Shown here: positions 9,180-19,237 of the stretch, piece by piece
Layout of the letters: each line of letters opens with the position of its first letter
Position numbering within the stretch: position 1 is the first letter of the stretch
From: Variovorax paradoxus EPS
Lineage (GTDB): Bacteria > Pseudomonadota > Gammaproteobacteria > Burkholderiales > Burkholderiaceae_C
Assembly: GCF_000184745.1 (NCBI RefSeq)
Contig: NC_014931.1
Coordinates: 4,030,001-4,094,000, forward strand
DNA length: 64,000 bases
Direction of reading: 5' to 3'
The notes under the pieces: generated by a model
The model's input: the letters and a program-made list of their open reading frames with translations, nothing else
Database searches by the model: none
Told to the model about the DNA's origin: nothing
Made by a program: the position numbers and the translations under genes

Positions 9180-9902
9180 TTATGCCACAGCATTTCCGCC
9201 GTTTTGGCGAAACAGCGTGCGGCCGCCGCTGGATTTGTCGAGCTGCGACAACACCGCCTCGTGCGCAGCCAGCTCCTGTTCGCCCGCCGCGATCACCGGC
9301 AGCTCGAACTGGCTCAGGTCGATCGCCACCACCGTGGTGCCCTGCGCGGGCTCGTTCGATGCCACGTCGATCAGCAGCGCATCCTGCCCGCGCGTGAGAT
9401 TGATGTAGACGTCGGCCAGCAGTTGCGCGTCTAGCTTCGCGCCGTGAAAAGTGCGGTTCGAGCGGTCAACGCCAAAGCGGTCGCACAAGGCGTCGAGTGA
9501 GTTCCGCTTGCCGGGATACACCAGCTTCGCCATGGCCAGCGTGTCCGTCACTTCGGCAACGAAGGTGCGCAGCGGCGGCAGGCCCGCGCGCTCGAATTCC
9601 TTATTGAGGAACCCCACGTCGAACGCCGCGTTGTGGATGATCAGCTCAGCGCCACGCAGGTACTCGATGATGTCGTTGGCGAGCGTGGCGAACTTCGGCT
9701 TGTCGCGCAGAAAATCGGTCGTCAGGCCGTGCACCTTGAGCGCGTCTTCATGGCTCTCGCGCTCGGGGTTGAAGTAGATGTGCAGGTCGTTGCCGGTGAG
9801 CTTGCGGGCGAACAGTTCCACGCAGCCGAGCTCGATGACGCGATCGCCGTTCTCGGCAGAAAGCCCGGTGGTTTCGGTATCGAGGACGATCTGGCGACTC
9901 AT
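9180..9902 (-). CDS. dnaQ: DNA polymerase III epsilon subunit (3'-5' proofreading exonuclease)
   Basis: DnaQ is the proofreading exonuclease of the replicative polymerase core. The 240-aa protein has the DEDDh exonuclease motifs: ExoI DTETTGL near residue 8, ExoII HNAAFDVGFLN, and ExoIII HGAKLDAQLLADVY with the catalytic His. The start at 9902 (MSRQIVLDTET) fits the family; the upstream ATG would add seven residues. It lies 85 bases downstream of fdx on the same strand, separated by a hairpin-forming intergenic repeat, so it may be transcribed apart from the isc operon. Confidence 0.95.
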   Translation of the reverse strand: MSRQIVLDTETTGLSAENGDRVIELGCVELFARKLTGNDLHIYFNPERESHEDALKVHGLTTDFLRDKPKFATLANDIIEYLRGAELIIHNAAFDVGFLNKEFERAGLPPLRTFVAEVTDTLAMAKLVYPGKRNSLDALCDRFGVDRSNRTFHGAKLDAQLLADVYINLTRGQDALLIDVASNEPAQGTTVVAIDLSQFELPVIAAGEQELAAHEAVLSQLDKSSGGRTLFRQNGGNAVA

Positions 9903-9920
9903 GCCTGCCCCCAGTCTCGG

Positions 9921-9977
9921 CACTTCGTGTCTTCGCCGCCCCCCAAGAGGGTGCGAGCTTGCTTGGGGCGGCCCGGC
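9921..9977. repeat. Intergenic hairpin repeat, CACTTCGTGTC type, copy 1
   Basis: Between fdx and dnaQ, CACTTCGTGTC is followed by TTCGCC and an inverted repeat (GCCGCCCC...CAAG with CTTG...GGGGCGGC). The element ends in GCGGCCCGGC. The same head and tail recur at 33976-34051 around a different hairpin. It may act as a transcription or mRNA-stability barrier after the isc operon. Confidence 0.6.
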
Positions 9978-9987
9978 GCTGCGCTCA

Positions 9988-10326
9988 TCAGTGGTTTTCC
10001 TTGGCGTGATTGATCGAGTACTTCGGAATCTCGATCGTCACATTCTCCTGCGCCAGGATCGATTGGCAACTCAGGCGCGATTGCGGCTCCAGGCCCCAGG
10101 CGCGGTCGAGCAGGTCTTCTTCACCCTCTTCAGCCTCGTTGAGCGAATTGAAGCCTTCCCTCACGATCACGTGGCAGGTGGTGCAGGCGCAGCTCATCTC
10201 GCAGGCGTGCTCGATGTTGATGTGGTTGTCGAGCAGCGCCTCGCAGATCGAGGTGCCGGCGGGCGCGGTGATCTCGGCGCCCTGCGGGCAATACTCGGGA
10301 TGCGGATAGATCTTGATCGTGGGCAT
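9988..10326 (-). CDS. fdx: ISC system [2Fe-2S] ferredoxin
   Basis: Fdx is the electron carrier of the ISC iron-sulfur assembly machinery. The 112-aa protein is of the adrenodoxin type, with cluster ligands in CEMSCACTTC (C-x5-C-x2-C) and a fourth Cys in LSCQS. The N terminus MPTIKIYPH and the EGEEDLLDRAWGL segment match ISC ferredoxins. It is the last gene of iscRSUA-hscBA-fdx, nine bases after hscA. No iscX follows. Confidence 0.95.
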   Translation of the reverse strand: MPTIKIYPHPEYCPQGAEITAPAGTSICEALLDNHINIEHACEMSCACTTCHVIVREGFNSLNEAEEGEEDLLDRAWGLEPQSRLSCQSILAQENVTIEIPKYSINHAKENH

Positions 10327-10335
10327 ATTGTTGTT

Positions 10336-12198
10336 CTAGAGGGATTCGACCTTGCGGCCGGCGAGTGCGCGCGCAATGCCCGCGTTCATGCGCTGGGCGG
10401 CAAAGGCTTCGGTGTCGTTGGCCAGCGTCTTGGTGGCGGCTTCGATGGCGGCAGCGTCGGTGCTGCCCTTGGCGGCTTCGCGCAGCTTGGCCATCGACGC
10501 GTCGATGACGGCGCGCTCGTTCTCGTTCAGCAGGTCGCCGTCGGCATCCAGCGCGCTCTGTGTGGCGAGCAGCATGCGGTCGGCATCGACGCGCGCCTCG
10601 ACGAGCGCGCGGGCCTGCATGTCCTGCTGCGCCGTGGAGAAGCTCTCCTGCAGCATGGTCGCGATCTGGTCGTCCGAAAGGCCGTATGACGGTTTGACCG
10701 CCACGCTGGCTTCGACGCCGCTGCCCTGCTCCTTGGCGCCGACGCTCAGAAGGCCATCGGCATCGACAGTGAAAGTCACGCGGATGCGCGCCGCGCCGGC
10801 CGCCATCGGCGGAATGCCGCGCAGAGTGAAGCGTGCGAGGCTGCGGCAGTCGGACACCAAGTCGCGCTCGCCCTGCACCACATGCAGTGCGAGGGCCGTC
10901 TGGCCGTCTTGATAAGTCGTGAAGTCCTGCGCCATCGCGGTCGGGATGGTCTGGTTGCGCGGCACGATGCGCTCGACCAGGCCGCCCATCGTCTCGATGC
11001 CAAGCGAGAGCGGGATCACATCGAGCAGCAGCAGATCGCCCGCGCCGTTGTTCCCGGCCAGCTGGTTGGCCTGGATCGCTGCGCCGAGCGCGACGACTTC
11101 ATCCGGGTTCAAGTTGACCAGCGGGTCACGGCCAAAGAACGCAGCCACCGCCTCGCGAATCTGCGGCATGCGGGTGGAACCGCCAACCAGGACGATGCCC
11201 TGCAGGTCATCAGCCTTGAGCTTCGCATCGCGCAAGGCCTTGCGGACAGCGGCGATGGTCTTGTCTGTGAGCGGTTTGGTCGCTGCATCGAAATGTGCAC
11301 GCGTCAAATCGAATCGCACAGAACCACCGGCCAAATCCACGTGGAAGGCGACGGCGTCCGAATCGGTGAGCGCCTCTTTCGCAGCGCGGGCTGCCACGAG
11401 CACCGCTGCTTTGTCGCTGTCGTTTCTGACCTTCACGTCGGTTTGCGCGAGCACGAAATCGGCGAGCGCGTGGTCGTAGTCGTCGCCGCCGAGCGCCGAA
11501 TCGCCACCGGTGGCGATGACCTCGAACACGCCCTGGGTCAACCGCAGGATCGAGATATCGAAGGTACCGCCGCCAAGGTCGTAGACCGCGTAGACGCCTT
11601 CGCTCGCATTGTCGAGGCCGTAGGCGATGGCCGCGGCCGTGGGCTCGCTGATCAAGCGCAGGACGTTAAGGCCAGCGAGTTGCGCGGCGTCCTTGGTGGC
11701 CTGGCGCTGGCCTTCGTCGAAGTAGGCCGGCACTGTGATGACGGCGCCGTAGAGCTCGTCATCGAAGGTGTCTTCGGCGCGGAAGCGCAGCGTGGCGAGA
11801 ATCTCGGCGCTGATCTCTACGGGCGACTTCTCGCCCACCGAGGTCTGCACCTTCACCATGCCACCCTCGTCGCCGCCGATGCGGTACGACATGGATTCGC
11901 GGTTCGCGATGTCGGCAAGGCCGCGACCCATGAGGCGCTTGACCGAGGTGATGGTGTTGGCGGGGTCTTCTGCGCGTGCGGCGAGCGCATCGAAACCGAT
12001 CTGACGGCGGTCCCCGTCGAGGTAACGCACGGCCGAAGGCAACAGCACACGGCCCTGGTCGTCGGGCAGGCACTCGGCCACGCCATTGCGCACTGCGGCC
12101 ACCAACGAATGCGTGGTGCCGAGGTCGATGCCCACGGCGATGCGGCGCTGATGCGGATCGGGCGCCTGGCCGGGTTCGGAAATCTGAAGAAGAGCCAT
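10336..12198 (-). CDS. hscA: Fe-S assembly Hsp70 chaperone HscA
   Basis: HscA is the specialised Hsp70 ATPase that, with HscB, promotes cluster transfer from IscU by binding its LPPVK loop. The 620-aa protein has the ATPase signature [14 protein letters not shown], the phosphate-2 loop [13 protein letters not shown] and [11 protein letters not shown]. The substrate-binding domain and helical lid follow. Its length and start ([11 protein letters not shown]) match the family. It starts six bases after the hscB stop. Confidence 0.96.
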   Translation of the reverse strand: MALLQISEPGQAPDPHQRRIAVGIDLGTTHSLVAAVRNGVAECLPDDQGRVLLPSAVRYLDGDRRQIGFDALAARAEDPANTITSVKRLMGRGLADIANRESMSYRIGGDEGGMVKVQTSVGEKSPVEISAEILATLRFRAEDTFDDELYGAVITVPAYFDEGQRQATKDAAQLAGLNVLRLISEPTAAAIAYGLDNASEGVYAVYDLGGGTFDISILRLTQGVFEVIATGGDSALGGDDYDHALADFVLAQTDVKVRNDSDKAAVLVAARAAKEALTDSDAVAFHVDLAGGSVRFDLTRAHFDAATKPLTDKTIAAVRKALRDAKLKADDLQGIVLVGGSTRMPQIREAVAAFFGRDPLVNLNPDEVVALGAAIQANQLAGNNGAGDLLLLDVIPLSLGIETMGGLVERIVPRNQTIPTAMAQDFTTYQDGQTALALHVVQGERDLVSDCRSLARFTLRGIPPMAAGAARIRVTFTVDADGLLSVGAKEQGSGVEASVAVKPSYGLSDDQIATMLQESFSTAQQDMQARALVEARVDADRMLLATQSALDADGDLLNENERAVIDASMAKLREAAKGSTDAAAIEAATKTLANDTEAFAAQRMNAGIARALAGRKVESL

Positions 12199-12204
12199 AA
12201 GGGC

Positions 12205-12723
12205 CTATTGTCCCAACTGATCGAATCTGGCTTCGACGTCCTGTCCGAAGCGCTCAATGAACATGAGGGCTCTCACCTGCTGCGCGGCGGCGGGGTAATC
12301 GCCTTTCTCGTCGATCAGCCAGTCGAGGGACGACAGCGCCCGGGTGCGCGAAGCCTCGACCTCGGCCTGCAGCTTCTCGACCGCGGCGATGTTCCCGGCG
12401 TCGTCGAGCGCCTCGCGCCATTCCATCTGCTGCATCAGGAAATCGGGCGGCATCGCCGTGTTGTTCTCGGCGTTCAGCGGCGCGTCGTGCAGCTCGCAGA
12501 TATAGCTCGCGCGGCGAATCGGATCCTTCAGCCGCTGATAGGCCTCGTTGATGCGCACCGACCACTGCATGGCCACGCGCTGCGCCGCGGCGCCCTGCGC
12601 GGCAAAGCGGTCCGGGTGCGCTTCGCGCTGCAGCTCTTTCCAGCGCGCGTCGAGCGCGGCGCGGTCCTGCGCGAAAGTCGCCGGGACGGCGAACAGTTCA
12701 AAGTCGGTGTCGTTCAGGTTCAT
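12205..12723 (-). CDS. hscB: Fe-S assembly J-domain co-chaperone HscB
   Basis: HscB is the J-protein that stimulates HscA and delivers IscU to it. The 172-aa protein has an N-terminal J domain with the HPD motif (REAHPDRFAAQG) and the Hsc20 C-terminal three-helix region (FLMQQMEWREAL). The start at 12723 (MNLNDTDFELF) is preferred to the ORF Met eight residues upstream because Hsc20 proteins begin with this segment. It follows iscA after a 63-base gap. Confidence 0.94.
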   Translation of the reverse strand: MNLNDTDFELFAVPATFAQDRAALDARWKELQREAHPDRFAAQGAAAQRVAMQWSVRINEAYQRLKDPIRRASYICELHDAPLNAENNTAMPPDFLMQQMEWREALDDAGNIAAVEKLQAEVEASRTRALSSLDWLIDEKGDYPAAAQQVRALMFIERFGQDVEARFDQLGQ

Positions 12724-12786
12724 GGCAAGAAAAAACCGCCAGCACATGACATGGTGGCGGCTGTGGTCGCAATCAGCGACGACGCA

Positions 12787-13110
12787 TCAGATGCGGAAGC
12801 TCTCTCCGCAACCGCAGCGATCGCGCTCATTGGGGTTGATGAACTTGAAGCCTTCGTTCAGGCCTTCGCGCACGAAGTCGAGCTGCGTGCCGTCGATGTA
12901 GGCCAGGCTCTTGGGATCGACCAGCACCTTCACGCCGTGATCTTCGAACACCACGTCTTCAGGCGTGAACTCGTCGACGTACTCAAGCTTGTAGGCCAGG
13001 CCCGAGCAGCCAGTCGTCTTCACGCCCAGCCGCACGCCCACGCCCTTACCTCGTTTGCCGAGGTAGCGGGTGACGTGGCGCGCAGCGGCTTCGGTCAGCG
13101 TGACGGCCAT
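12787..13110 (-). CDS. iscA: Iron-sulfur cluster assembly protein IscA
   Basis: IscA is an A-type carrier that receives or transfers Fe-S clusters. The 107-aa protein has the three conserved cysteines, one in [10 protein letters not shown] and two in the C-terminal CGCGESF. The start [13 protein letters not shown] is the family start. The stop of iscU and the ATG of iscA are separated by one base, indicating coupled translation. Confidence 0.95.
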   Translation of the reverse strand: MAVTLTEAAARHVTRYLGKRGKGVGVRLGVKTTGCSGLAYKLEYVDEFTPEDVVFEDHGVKVLVDPKSLAYIDGTQLDFVREGLNEGFKFINPNERDRCGCGESFRI

Positions 13111-13111
13111 T

Positions 13112-13531
13112 TCAGTGAACAGCTTCGGCGGCCGACTCGGCGGTCTTGGCACCGTGCTTGGCCTTGTAGTCGCTCACGGCCGCCTTGATGGCGTCTTCCG
13201 CGAGGATCGAGCAGTGGATCTTGACCGGCGGCAGCGCCAGTTCTTCGGCGATCTGCGCGTTCTTGAGTGCCGCCGCTTCGTCGAGCGTCTTGCCCTTGAC
13301 CCATTCGGTCACGAGCGAGGACGAGGCAATGGCCGAGCCGCAGCCGTAGGTCTTGAAGCGCGCGTCTTCGATCACGCCCGTTTCGGGGTTGACCTTGATC
13401 TGCAGCTTCATCACGTCGCCGCAGGCCGGTGCGCCGACCATGCCGGTGCCCACCGAATCGTCGCCCTTTTCGAAGGAGCCGACGTTGCGTGGATTTTCGT
13501 AGTGGTCGATGACCTTGGAAGAATATGCCAT
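13112..13531 (-). CDS. iscU: Fe-S cluster assembly scaffold IscU
   Basis: IscU is the scaffold on which IscS-derived sulfur and iron are assembled. The 139-aa protein has all three cluster cysteines (GAPACGD, YGCGSAI, HCSIL), the conserved Asp after the first Cys, and the LPPVK HscA-recognition motif. It carries a short Ala/Glu-rich tail beyond the core fold. It lies between iscS and iscA in the operon. Confidence 0.97.
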   Translation of the reverse strand: MAYSSKVIDHYENPRNVGSFEKGDDSVGTGMVGAPACGDVMKLQIKVNPETGVIEDARFKTYGCGSAIASSSLVTEWVKGKTLDEAAALKNAQIAEELALPPVKIHCSILAEDAIKAAVSDYKAKHGAKTAESAAEAVH

Positions 13532-13581
13532 GGTGTACCTCTCAAACTTTGTTCAATCGTGGAGCCTTGGGCGGGCCTGGG

Positions 13582-14802
13582 TCAGTGGGCCGACCACTGG
13601 ATCGTGCTGATGTCGACACCGTCCTGGAACATCTCCCAAAGGGGGCTCAGCTCGCGCAGCTTCGCGACGTTGTGCTTGATGGTCGAGATGGCGTAGTCGA
13701 TTTCTTCTTCGGTTGTGAAACGGCCGATGGTCATGCGAAGGCTGCTGTGAGCCAGCTCGTCGCTGCGGCCGAGGGCGCGCAGCACATAGCTGGGTTCCAG
13801 GCTGGCCGACGTGCAGGCCGATCCCGACGACACCGCCAGGCCCTTGATGCCCATGATCAGCGATTCGCCTTCGACATAGTTGAAACTCATGTTCAGGTTA
13901 TGTGGCACGCGGCGCTCGAGGTCGCCGTTGATGAACACCTGCTCGACATCCTTCAGCCCGTCGAGCAACCGCTGCTGCAGGCGGCGCGCATGGGCGATGT
14001 CGTCCTTCATCTCAAGCTTGGCAATGCGGAATGCCTCGCCCATGCCGACGATCTGGTGCGTGGGCAGAGTGCCCGAACGCATGCCGCGCTCGTGGCCGCC
14101 GCCGTGCATTTGCGCTTCGAGGCGAATGCGCGGCTTACGACGAACATACAAGGCGCCAATGCCTTTGGGGCCGTAGGTCTTGTGCGAGGCGAGGCTCATC
14201 AGGTCGATGGGCAACTGCGTGATGTCGATGTCGACCTTGCCGGTGGCCTGCGCCGAATCGACGTGAAAGATCACACCTTTTTCCCGGCAGACGTTGCCAA
14301 GCGCGACCACGTCCTGAATCACGCCGATTTCGTTGTTCACGAAGAGCACGCTCGCGAGGATGGTGTCGGGACGGATCGCTCCCTTGAACTTCTCGAGATC
14401 GACCAGGCCGTTTTCCTCGACGTCGAGGTAAGTGACTTCGAAGCCCTGGCGCTCGAGTTCGCGCATGGTGTCGAGCACAGCCTTGTGCTCGGTCTTCAGC
14501 GTGATGAGGTGCTTGCCCTTGCCTTTGTAGAACTGGGCTGCGCCCTTCAGCGCGAGATTGATCGACTCGGTCGCGCCGGAGGTCCAGACAATCTCGCGGG
14601 GGTCCGCATTGATCAGAGCCGCCACCTGGCCGCGCGCCTTCTCGACAGCCTCTTCAGCCTCCCAGCCCCAAGCATGGCTGCGCGAAGCCGGGTTGCCGAA
14701 GTGCTCGCGCAACCAGGGAATCATGGCGTCGACCACACGCGGGTCGACCGGCGTGGTCGCGCCGTAATCGAGATAGATCGGGAAATGAGGAGTGACGTCC
14801 AT
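13582..14802 (-). CDS. iscS: Cysteine desulfurase IscS
   Basis: IscS is the PLP enzyme that mobilises sulfur from cysteine for clusters and tRNA thiolation. The 406-aa protein has the PLP lysine in [12 protein letters not shown], the His stacking region ([10 protein letters not shown]) and the mobile loop with the active-site cysteine [14 protein letters not shown]. The start at 14802 ([20 protein letters not shown]) matches the family; the longer ORF upstream reads through the intergenic gap. It follows iscR after 87 bases. Confidence 0.97.
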   Translation of the reverse strand: MDVTPHFPIYLDYGATTPVDPRVVDAMIPWLREHFGNPASRSHAWGWEAEEAVEKARGQVAALINADPREIVWTSGATESINLALKGAAQFYKGKGKHLITLKTEHKAVLDTMRELERQGFEVTYLDVEENGLVDLEKFKGAIRPDTILASVLFVNNEIGVIQDVVALGNVCREKGVIFHVDSAQATGKVDIDITQLPIDLMSLASHKTYGPKGIGALYVRRKPRIRLEAQMHGGGHERGMRSGTLPTHQIVGMGEAFRIAKLEMKDDIAHARRLQQRLLDGLKDVEQVFINGDLERRVPHNLNMSFNYVEGESLIMGIKGLAVSSGSACTSASLEPSYVLRALGRSDELAHSSLRMTIGRFTTEEEIDYAISTIKHNVAKLRELSPLWEMFQDGVDISTIQWSAH

Positions 14803-14889
14803 GGCTGGCTCGGGCTGGCGTGGGGGTTGTTCTTTGATCTGGGCTTCTCTCGCGGCAGCGCCCGATGGCACTTGCCGCGATTCAGGGCA

Positions 14890-15426
14890 TCAGGACTTGG
14901 CGAAGGCGTTGCCGAGGGCAAAAACCGAATTCGGCGCATTCACACGAATCGGCTTGACCACTGGCTGGGCCGAGATCGCGCGCTTGACGACCGGCTTGTT
15001 TTCGATCTGCACGCCCTTGGCGATCTGATCGTCGACGAGTTTCTGCAGCGTGACGGAATCGAGAAACTCGACCATGCGCTGGTTCAGCGAAGCCCAGAGT
15101 TCGTGCGTCATGCAACGGCCGGCTTCGCCGAGGCAGTTTTCCTTGCCACCGCATTGCGTGGCATCGATGGGCTCATCGACGGAAACAATGATGTCGGCCA
15201 CGGTGATATCCGCAGCCTTGCGGCCAAGGCTGTAGCCGCCGCCGGGGCCACGGGTCGACTCGACCAATTCGTGACGGCGCAACTTGCCGAACAGCTGTTC
15301 GAGGTACGACAACGAAATCTGCTGCCGCTGACTGATTGCAGCCAAGGTGACCGGACCGGTGTTCTGGCGCAGGGCCAGATCGATCATGGCGGTGACCGCA
15401 AAACGGCCTTTGGTAGTGAGACGCAT
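14890..15426 (-). CDS. iscR: Fe-S cluster-responsive regulator IscR
   Basis: IscR is an Rrf2-family repressor with a [2Fe-2S] cluster that shuts down the isc operon when clusters are sufficient. The 178-aa protein has the winged helix (SLSYLEQLFGKLRRHELV, then STRGPGGGYSLGR) and cluster ligands at about Cys92, Cys98, Cys105 and His108. The third Cys and the His are one residue later than in E. coli. The long C-terminal tail (from about residue 140) is typical of betaproteobacterial forms. A matching type 1 operator lies upstream. Confidence 0.96.
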   Translation of the reverse strand: MRLTTKGRFAVTAMIDLALRQNTGPVTLAAISQRQQISLSYLEQLFGKLRRHELVESTRGPGGGYSLGRKAADITVADIIVSVDEPIDATQCGGKENCLGEAGRCMTHELWASLNQRMVEFLDSVTLQKLVDDQIAKGVQIENKPVVKRAISAQPVVKPIRVNAPNSVFALGNAFAKS

Positions 15427-15566
15427 CGCAAGCTCCTTCAAGTGCTTACCGTTGAAATGACACCGTGGTCCTGGACCGCGGTGACTTCGTCTCCGCCCTG
15501 CCCGACCCTTGACGCTGGTGAACCAGTCGGTAGGAGTCGGTCCTTCATCGCGAAGTTCTAGTTTTT

Positions 15567-15591
15567 GTTGTTGAGTGTTTCGGTCAAGTAT
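15567..15591 (-). promoter_or_regulatory. Type 1 IscR binding site with candidate -35
   Basis: On the minus strand, 25 bases starting ATACTTGACCGAAAC match the type 1 consensus ATASYYGACTRWWWYAGTCRRSTAT closely: ATA, CTTGAC, AT-rich centre, CTCAAC on the far side. The left arm contains TTGACC, a good -35 hexamer for iscR transcription, about 140 bases upstream of iscR. No convincing -10 is seen at the ideal spacing. Confidence 0.7.
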
Positions 15592-15611
15592 AGCAGAAGG
15601 CCCTCAACTCT

Positions 15612-15629
15612 GCTGGGGTAAACCCCAGC
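15612..15629. terminator. Short perfect hairpin after uvrB
   Basis: GCTGGGGT and ACCCCAGC form an 8-bp perfect inverted repeat with a 2-base spacer, 31 bases downstream of the uvrB stop. No T-run follows on the minus strand, so termination is uncertain. It separates uvrB from the isc promoter. Confidence 0.4.
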
Positions 15630-15660
15630 GCCAACCACTTGAAGAACGCGGACTTCCAGC

Positions 15661-17778
15661 CTACGACGGCAAGATCACGATGTTGTCGCCGCCCGAAGCC
15701 CCGAACGCCTGCTCGCGCAGCAGCGCCAGTTGGTCCCGCACCCGCGCCGCCTTCTCGAATTCAAGGTTGCGAGCGTGTTCGAGCATGAGCTTCTCCAGCC
15801 GCTTGATTTCCCGGGCGATGTCCTTCTCGCTCATGTCCTCGACCTTGGCGCGTTCCAGGTCGAGCTTGGCCATTTCCTTGCCAGTTTTCTCGCTGTAGAC
15901 CCCGTCGATCAGGTCGCGTACCTGCTTGACGATGCTGCGCGGCGTGATGCCATTGGCCTCGTTGTGCGCAATCTGCCGGGCACGACGGCGCTCGGTTTCG
16001 TCGATCGCCTTCTTCATCGAGTCGGTCATCCGGTCGGCATACAGGATCGCCTTGCCGTGCAGGTTCCGCGCGGCGCGGCCGATGGTCTGGATGAGCGAGC
16101 GCTCGGCGCGGAGGAACCCTTCCTTGTCCGCATCGAGGATCGCCACCAGCGACACCTCGGGAATGTCCAGGCCTTCCCGCAAGAGATTGATGCCCACAAG
16201 CACGTCGAAAGTGCCCAGCCGCAGGTCGCGGAGGATCTCCACCCGCTCGACCGTGTCCACATCGCTGTGCAAATAGCGCACCTTGACCCCGTTGTCGCCC
16301 AGGTAGTCGGTCAGTTGCTCGGCCATGCGCTTGGTCAGCGTGGTGATCAGCACGCGCTCGTTCTTCTCGACGCGGATGCGGATCTCGCCCAGCACGTCGT
16401 CCACCTGGTGCGTTGCGGGACGCACCTCGACCTCGGGATCGATCAGACCCGTTGGCCGTACCAGTTGCTCGACGACATTGCCCGAATGGTCTTTTTCGTA
16501 CTGCGCGGGCGTGGCCGAGACGAAAATCGCCTGCCGCACCCGCGCTTCGAACTCCTCGAACTTGAGCGGACGGTTGTCCATCGCTGAAGGCAGCCGGAAA
16601 CCGTACTCGACCAGCGTGGTCTTGCGCGCGCGGTCGCCGCTGTACATGGCGTTGAGCTGGCCGATCATCTGGTGGCTTTCGTCGAGGAACATCAGCGCGT
16701 CCTTCGGCAGGTAATCCGTCAGCGTGGCCGGCGGATCACCGGGCGCCGCGCCCGAGAGGTGCCGCGAGTAGTTCTCGATGCCCTTGCAGTGGCCGATCTC
16801 GGCCAGCATTTCCAGGTCGAATCGGGTGCGCTGCTCCAGGCGCTGCGCCTCCACCAGCTTGCCTTGTGACACGAACTCCTTGAGCCGCTCGGCCAACTCG
16901 ATCTTGATGGTCTCGACCGCGCCCAGCACCTTGTCGCGCGGCGTCACGTAATGGCTCGATGGGTACACCGTGAAGCGCGGAATCTTCTGACGGATGCGCC
17001 CCGTGAGCGGGTCGAAGAGCTGCAGCGATTCGATCTCGTCGTCGAACAGCTCGATGCGGATCGCCAACTCGCTGTGCTCCGCCGGAAATACGTCGATGGT
17101 GTCGCCGCGCACGCGGAACGTGCCGCGCGCGAAGTCCTGCTCGTTGCGCGTGTACTGCATGCGGATCAGCCGGCTGATCACGTCGCGCTGCCCGATCTTG
17201 TCGCCCACCCGCATGATGAAGCGCATCTGCGTGTAGTCCTCGGGCGTGCCGATGCCGTAGATCGCGCTCACCGTGGCCACGATGACCGTGTCGCGCCGCT
17301 CCAGCACGCTCTTGGTGGCCGACAGACGCATCTGCTCGATGTGCTCGTTGATCGAGGAGTCCTTCTCGATGAACAGATCGCGCTGCGGCACGTAGGCCTC
17401 GGGCTGGTAGTAGTCGTAGTAGCTCACGAAGTACTCGACGGCGTTCTTCGGAAAGAACTCGCGAAACTCGCTGTAGAGCTGCGCCGCCAGGGTCTTGTTG
17501 GGCGCGAACACGATGGCCGGCCGGCCCAACCGGGCGATCACGTTGGCCATGGTGAAGGTCTTGCCCGAGCCCGTGACGCCCAGCAGCGTCTGGAACACCT
17601 CGCCATCGATCACGCCATCGACCAGCCCCTGGATCGCCTTCGGCTGGTCGCCGGCCGGTGGATAGGGCTGGAAAAGCTCGAACGGGGAGTCGGGGTACTT
17701 GACGAATTCGCCCTGCTTGACCGGACCGATCGGGTCCAGTTTCTTCAGGTCTGCTATGGCTTCGGTGTTCTCTGGCAT
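15661..17778 (-). CDS. uvrB: UvrABC excinuclease subunit B
   Basis: UvrB is the damage-verifying helicase-like subunit of nucleotide excision repair. The 705-aa protein shows the Walker [11 protein letters not shown], the beta-hairpin [12 protein letters not shown], the DESH Walker B and helicase motifs (QTIGRAARN). A C-terminal UVR domain ([20 protein letters not shown]) binds UvrC. The start at 17778 ([11 protein letters not shown]) gives family length; the much longer ORF upstream is an artefact extending antisense through the aminotransferase gene. It is divergent from the aminotransferase, 105 bp away. Confidence 0.97.
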   Translation of the reverse strand: MPENTEAIADLKKLDPIGPVKQGEFVKYPDSPFELFQPYPPAGDQPKAIQGLVDGVIDGEVFQTLLGVTGSGKTFTMANVIARLGRPAIVFAPNKTLAAQLYSEFREFFPKNAVEYFVSYYDYYQPEAYVPQRDLFIEKDSSINEHIEQMRLSATKSVLERRDTVIVATVSAIYGIGTPEDYTQMRFIMRVGDKIGQRDVISRLIRMQYTRNEQDFARGTFRVRGDTIDVFPAEHSELAIRIELFDDEIESLQLFDPLTGRIRQKIPRFTVYPSSHYVTPRDKVLGAVETIKIELAERLKEFVSQGKLVEAQRLEQRTRFDLEMLAEIGHCKGIENYSRHLSGAAPGDPPATLTDYLPKDALMFLDESHQMIGQLNAMYSGDRARKTTLVEYGFRLPSAMDNRPLKFEEFEARVRQAIFVSATPAQYEKDHSGNVVEQLVRPTGLIDPEVEVRPATHQVDDVLGEIRIRVEKNERVLITTLTKRMAEQLTDYLGDNGVKVRYLHSDVDTVERVEILRDLRLGTFDVLVGINLLREGLDIPEVSLVAILDADKEGFLRAERSLIQTIGRAARNLHGKAILYADRMTDSMKKAIDETERRRARQIAHNEANGITPRSIVKQVRDLIDGVYSEKTGKEMAKLDLERAKVEDMSEKDIAREIKRLEKLMLEHARNLEFEKAARVRDQLALLREQAFGASGGDNIVILPS

Positions 17779-17883
17779 GGCTGTTCCCGACAGGTGGCGA
17801 TGGCGCCGGTAAAATTCAAGGCAACCGGAAAGCGTAGCGCAAGTCCGGTTGCCAGCGAAGCTTTCATCCCAAAGGACCTTTCC

Positions 17884-19080
17884 ATGTCTATGTTCACCGC
17901 GGTCGAAATGGCACCGCGCGACCCGATCCTCGGCCTCAACGAGCAATTTGCAGCCGACACCAACCCCAACAAGGTCAATCTCGGCGTCGGCGTCTATTAC
18001 GACGACAACGGCAAGCTGCCCCTGCTCCAGTGCGTGCAGGCCGCCGAGCGGGACATGATGAAAGCGCCCTCGGCGCGCGGTTATCTCCCCATCGACGGCA
18101 TCGTGGCGTACGACAACGCCGTGAAGACGCTGGTTTTCGGTGCCGACAGCGAACCGGTTACCTCGGGCCGCGTGGCCACCATTCAAGCGATCGGCGGCAC
18201 CGGCGGCCTGAAGGTCGGCGCCGACTTCCTGAAGAAGCTCAACCCCAACGCCAAGGTGCTGATCAGCGATCCGAGCTGGGAAAACCACCGCGCCCTGTTC
18301 ACCAACGCGGGCTTCGAAGTCGAAAGCTACCCCTACTACGACGCCGCCAAGCGCGGCATCAACTTCGACGGCATGCTGGCCGCGCTCAACGCGGCGCCCG
18401 CGGGCACCGTCGTCGTGCTGCACGCCTGCTGCCACAACCCGACCGGCTACGACATCACGTCCGAGCAGTGGGACCAGGTCGTCGCCACGGTCAAGGCCAA
18501 GGGTCTCGTGCCCTTCCTCGACATGGCCTACCAGGGCTTCGGCTACGGCCTGAAGGAAGACGGCGCGGCCGTCGCCAAGTTCGTGGCTGCCGGCCTCACC
18601 TTCTTTGTCTCGACCTCGTTCTCCAAGAGCTTCAGCCTGTACGGCGAACGCGTCGGCGCCCTCTCGGTGCTGTGCGAGAACAAGGAAGAAGCCGGCCGCG
18701 TGCTGTCGCAGCTCAAGATCGCCATCCGCACCAACTACAGCAACCCGCCGATCCACGGCGGTGCCGTGGTGGCCGCGGTGCTCGGCAACGCCGAACTGCG
18801 CGCCCTGTGGGAAAAGGAACTCGGCGAGATGCGCGTGCGCATCAAGGCCATGCGCCAGAAGCTGGTCGACGGCCTCAAGGCCGCGGGCGTGAAGGAAGAC
18901 ATGAGCTTCATCACCACGCAGATCGGCATGTTCAGCTACTCGGGCCTCAGCAAGGACCAGATGGTGCGCCTGCGCAATGAGTTCGGCGTGTATGGCACCG
19001 ACACCGGCCGCATGTGCGTGGCCGCGCTCAACAGCAAGAACATCGACTACGTCTGCGCGTCGATCGCCAAAGTCATCTAG
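17884..19080 (+). CDS. tyrB: Aromatic amino acid / aspartate aminotransferase (class I)
   Basis: This 398-aa PLP enzyme belongs to the AspC/TyrB subgroup and transfers amino groups between aspartate or aromatic amino acids and 2-oxoglutarate. Visible motifs are [11 protein letters not shown], the HNPTGYD substrate loop, the [13 protein letters not shown] segment, the PLP lysine in [18 protein letters not shown], and the arginine near [15 protein letters not shown] precedes the ATG at 17884. Sequence alone does not separate AspC from TyrB, so the symbol is tentative. Confidence 0.9.
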   Translation: MSMFTAVEMAPRDPILGLNEQFAADTNPNKVNLGVGVYYDDNGKLPLLQCVQAAERDMMKAPSARGYLPIDGIVAYDNAVKTLVFGADSEPVTSGRVATIQAIGGTGGLKVGADFLKKLNPNAKVLISDPSWENHRALFTNAGFEVESYPYYDAAKRGINFDGMLAALNAAPAGTVVVLHACCHNPTGYDITSEQWDQVVATVKAKGLVPFLDMAYQGFGYGLKEDGAAVAKFVAAGLTFFVSTSFSKSFSLYGERVGALSVLCENKEEAGRVLSQLKIAIRTNYSNPPIHGGAVVAAVLGNAELRALWEKELGEMRVRIKAMRQKLVDGLKAAGVKEDMSFITTQIGMFSYSGLSKDQMVRLRNEFGVYGTDTGRMCVAALNSKNIDYVCASIAKVI

Positions 19081-19091
19081 GTGACAGCAAA

Positions 19092-19128
19092 GTGTGGAGG
19101 AATCTGTCTTTCGACGATTCCTTCACAC
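19092..19128 (+). terminator. Hairpin after the aminotransferase gene
   Basis: GTGTGGAGGAATC (19092-19104) pairs with GATTCCTTCACAC (19116-19128) with one mismatch across an 11-base loop, 12 bases after the stop codon. The following CTTTCG is only weakly T-rich. It is probably the terminator of the aminotransferase gene. Confidence 0.55.
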
Positions 19129-19205
19129 CTTTCGCCAGAAGGGCCCACGCGGCCGGGTCGGACTAGGGGTTAGGCCCCCTGCGTGCCCGCAGATGCACTG
19201 ATATA

Positions 19206-19216
19206 TTGCACCGCAA
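19206..19216. promoter_or_regulatory. Inverted repeat TTGC-N3-GCAA upstream of phaZ
   Basis: TTGCACCGCAA lies 21 bases before the phaZ start, directly after the TATATT hexamer that could serve as a -10. TGC/GCA palindromes are bound by PhaR repressors in several PHA producers. Assignment to PhaR here is inference only. Confidence 0.35.
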
Positions 19217-19237
19217 CATTCCACTCCAAGACCAGCG

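Noticed and set aside
10882..13188. A 768-codon plus-strand frame opposite hscA, hscB and iscA
   Set aside because: It lies antisense to a conserved isc operon and has no recognisable domain.
16951..17883. Extension of the aminotransferase frame upstream through uvrB antisense
   Set aside because: The real gene starts at 17884; the earlier part is antisense to uvrB and adds nothing like the family.
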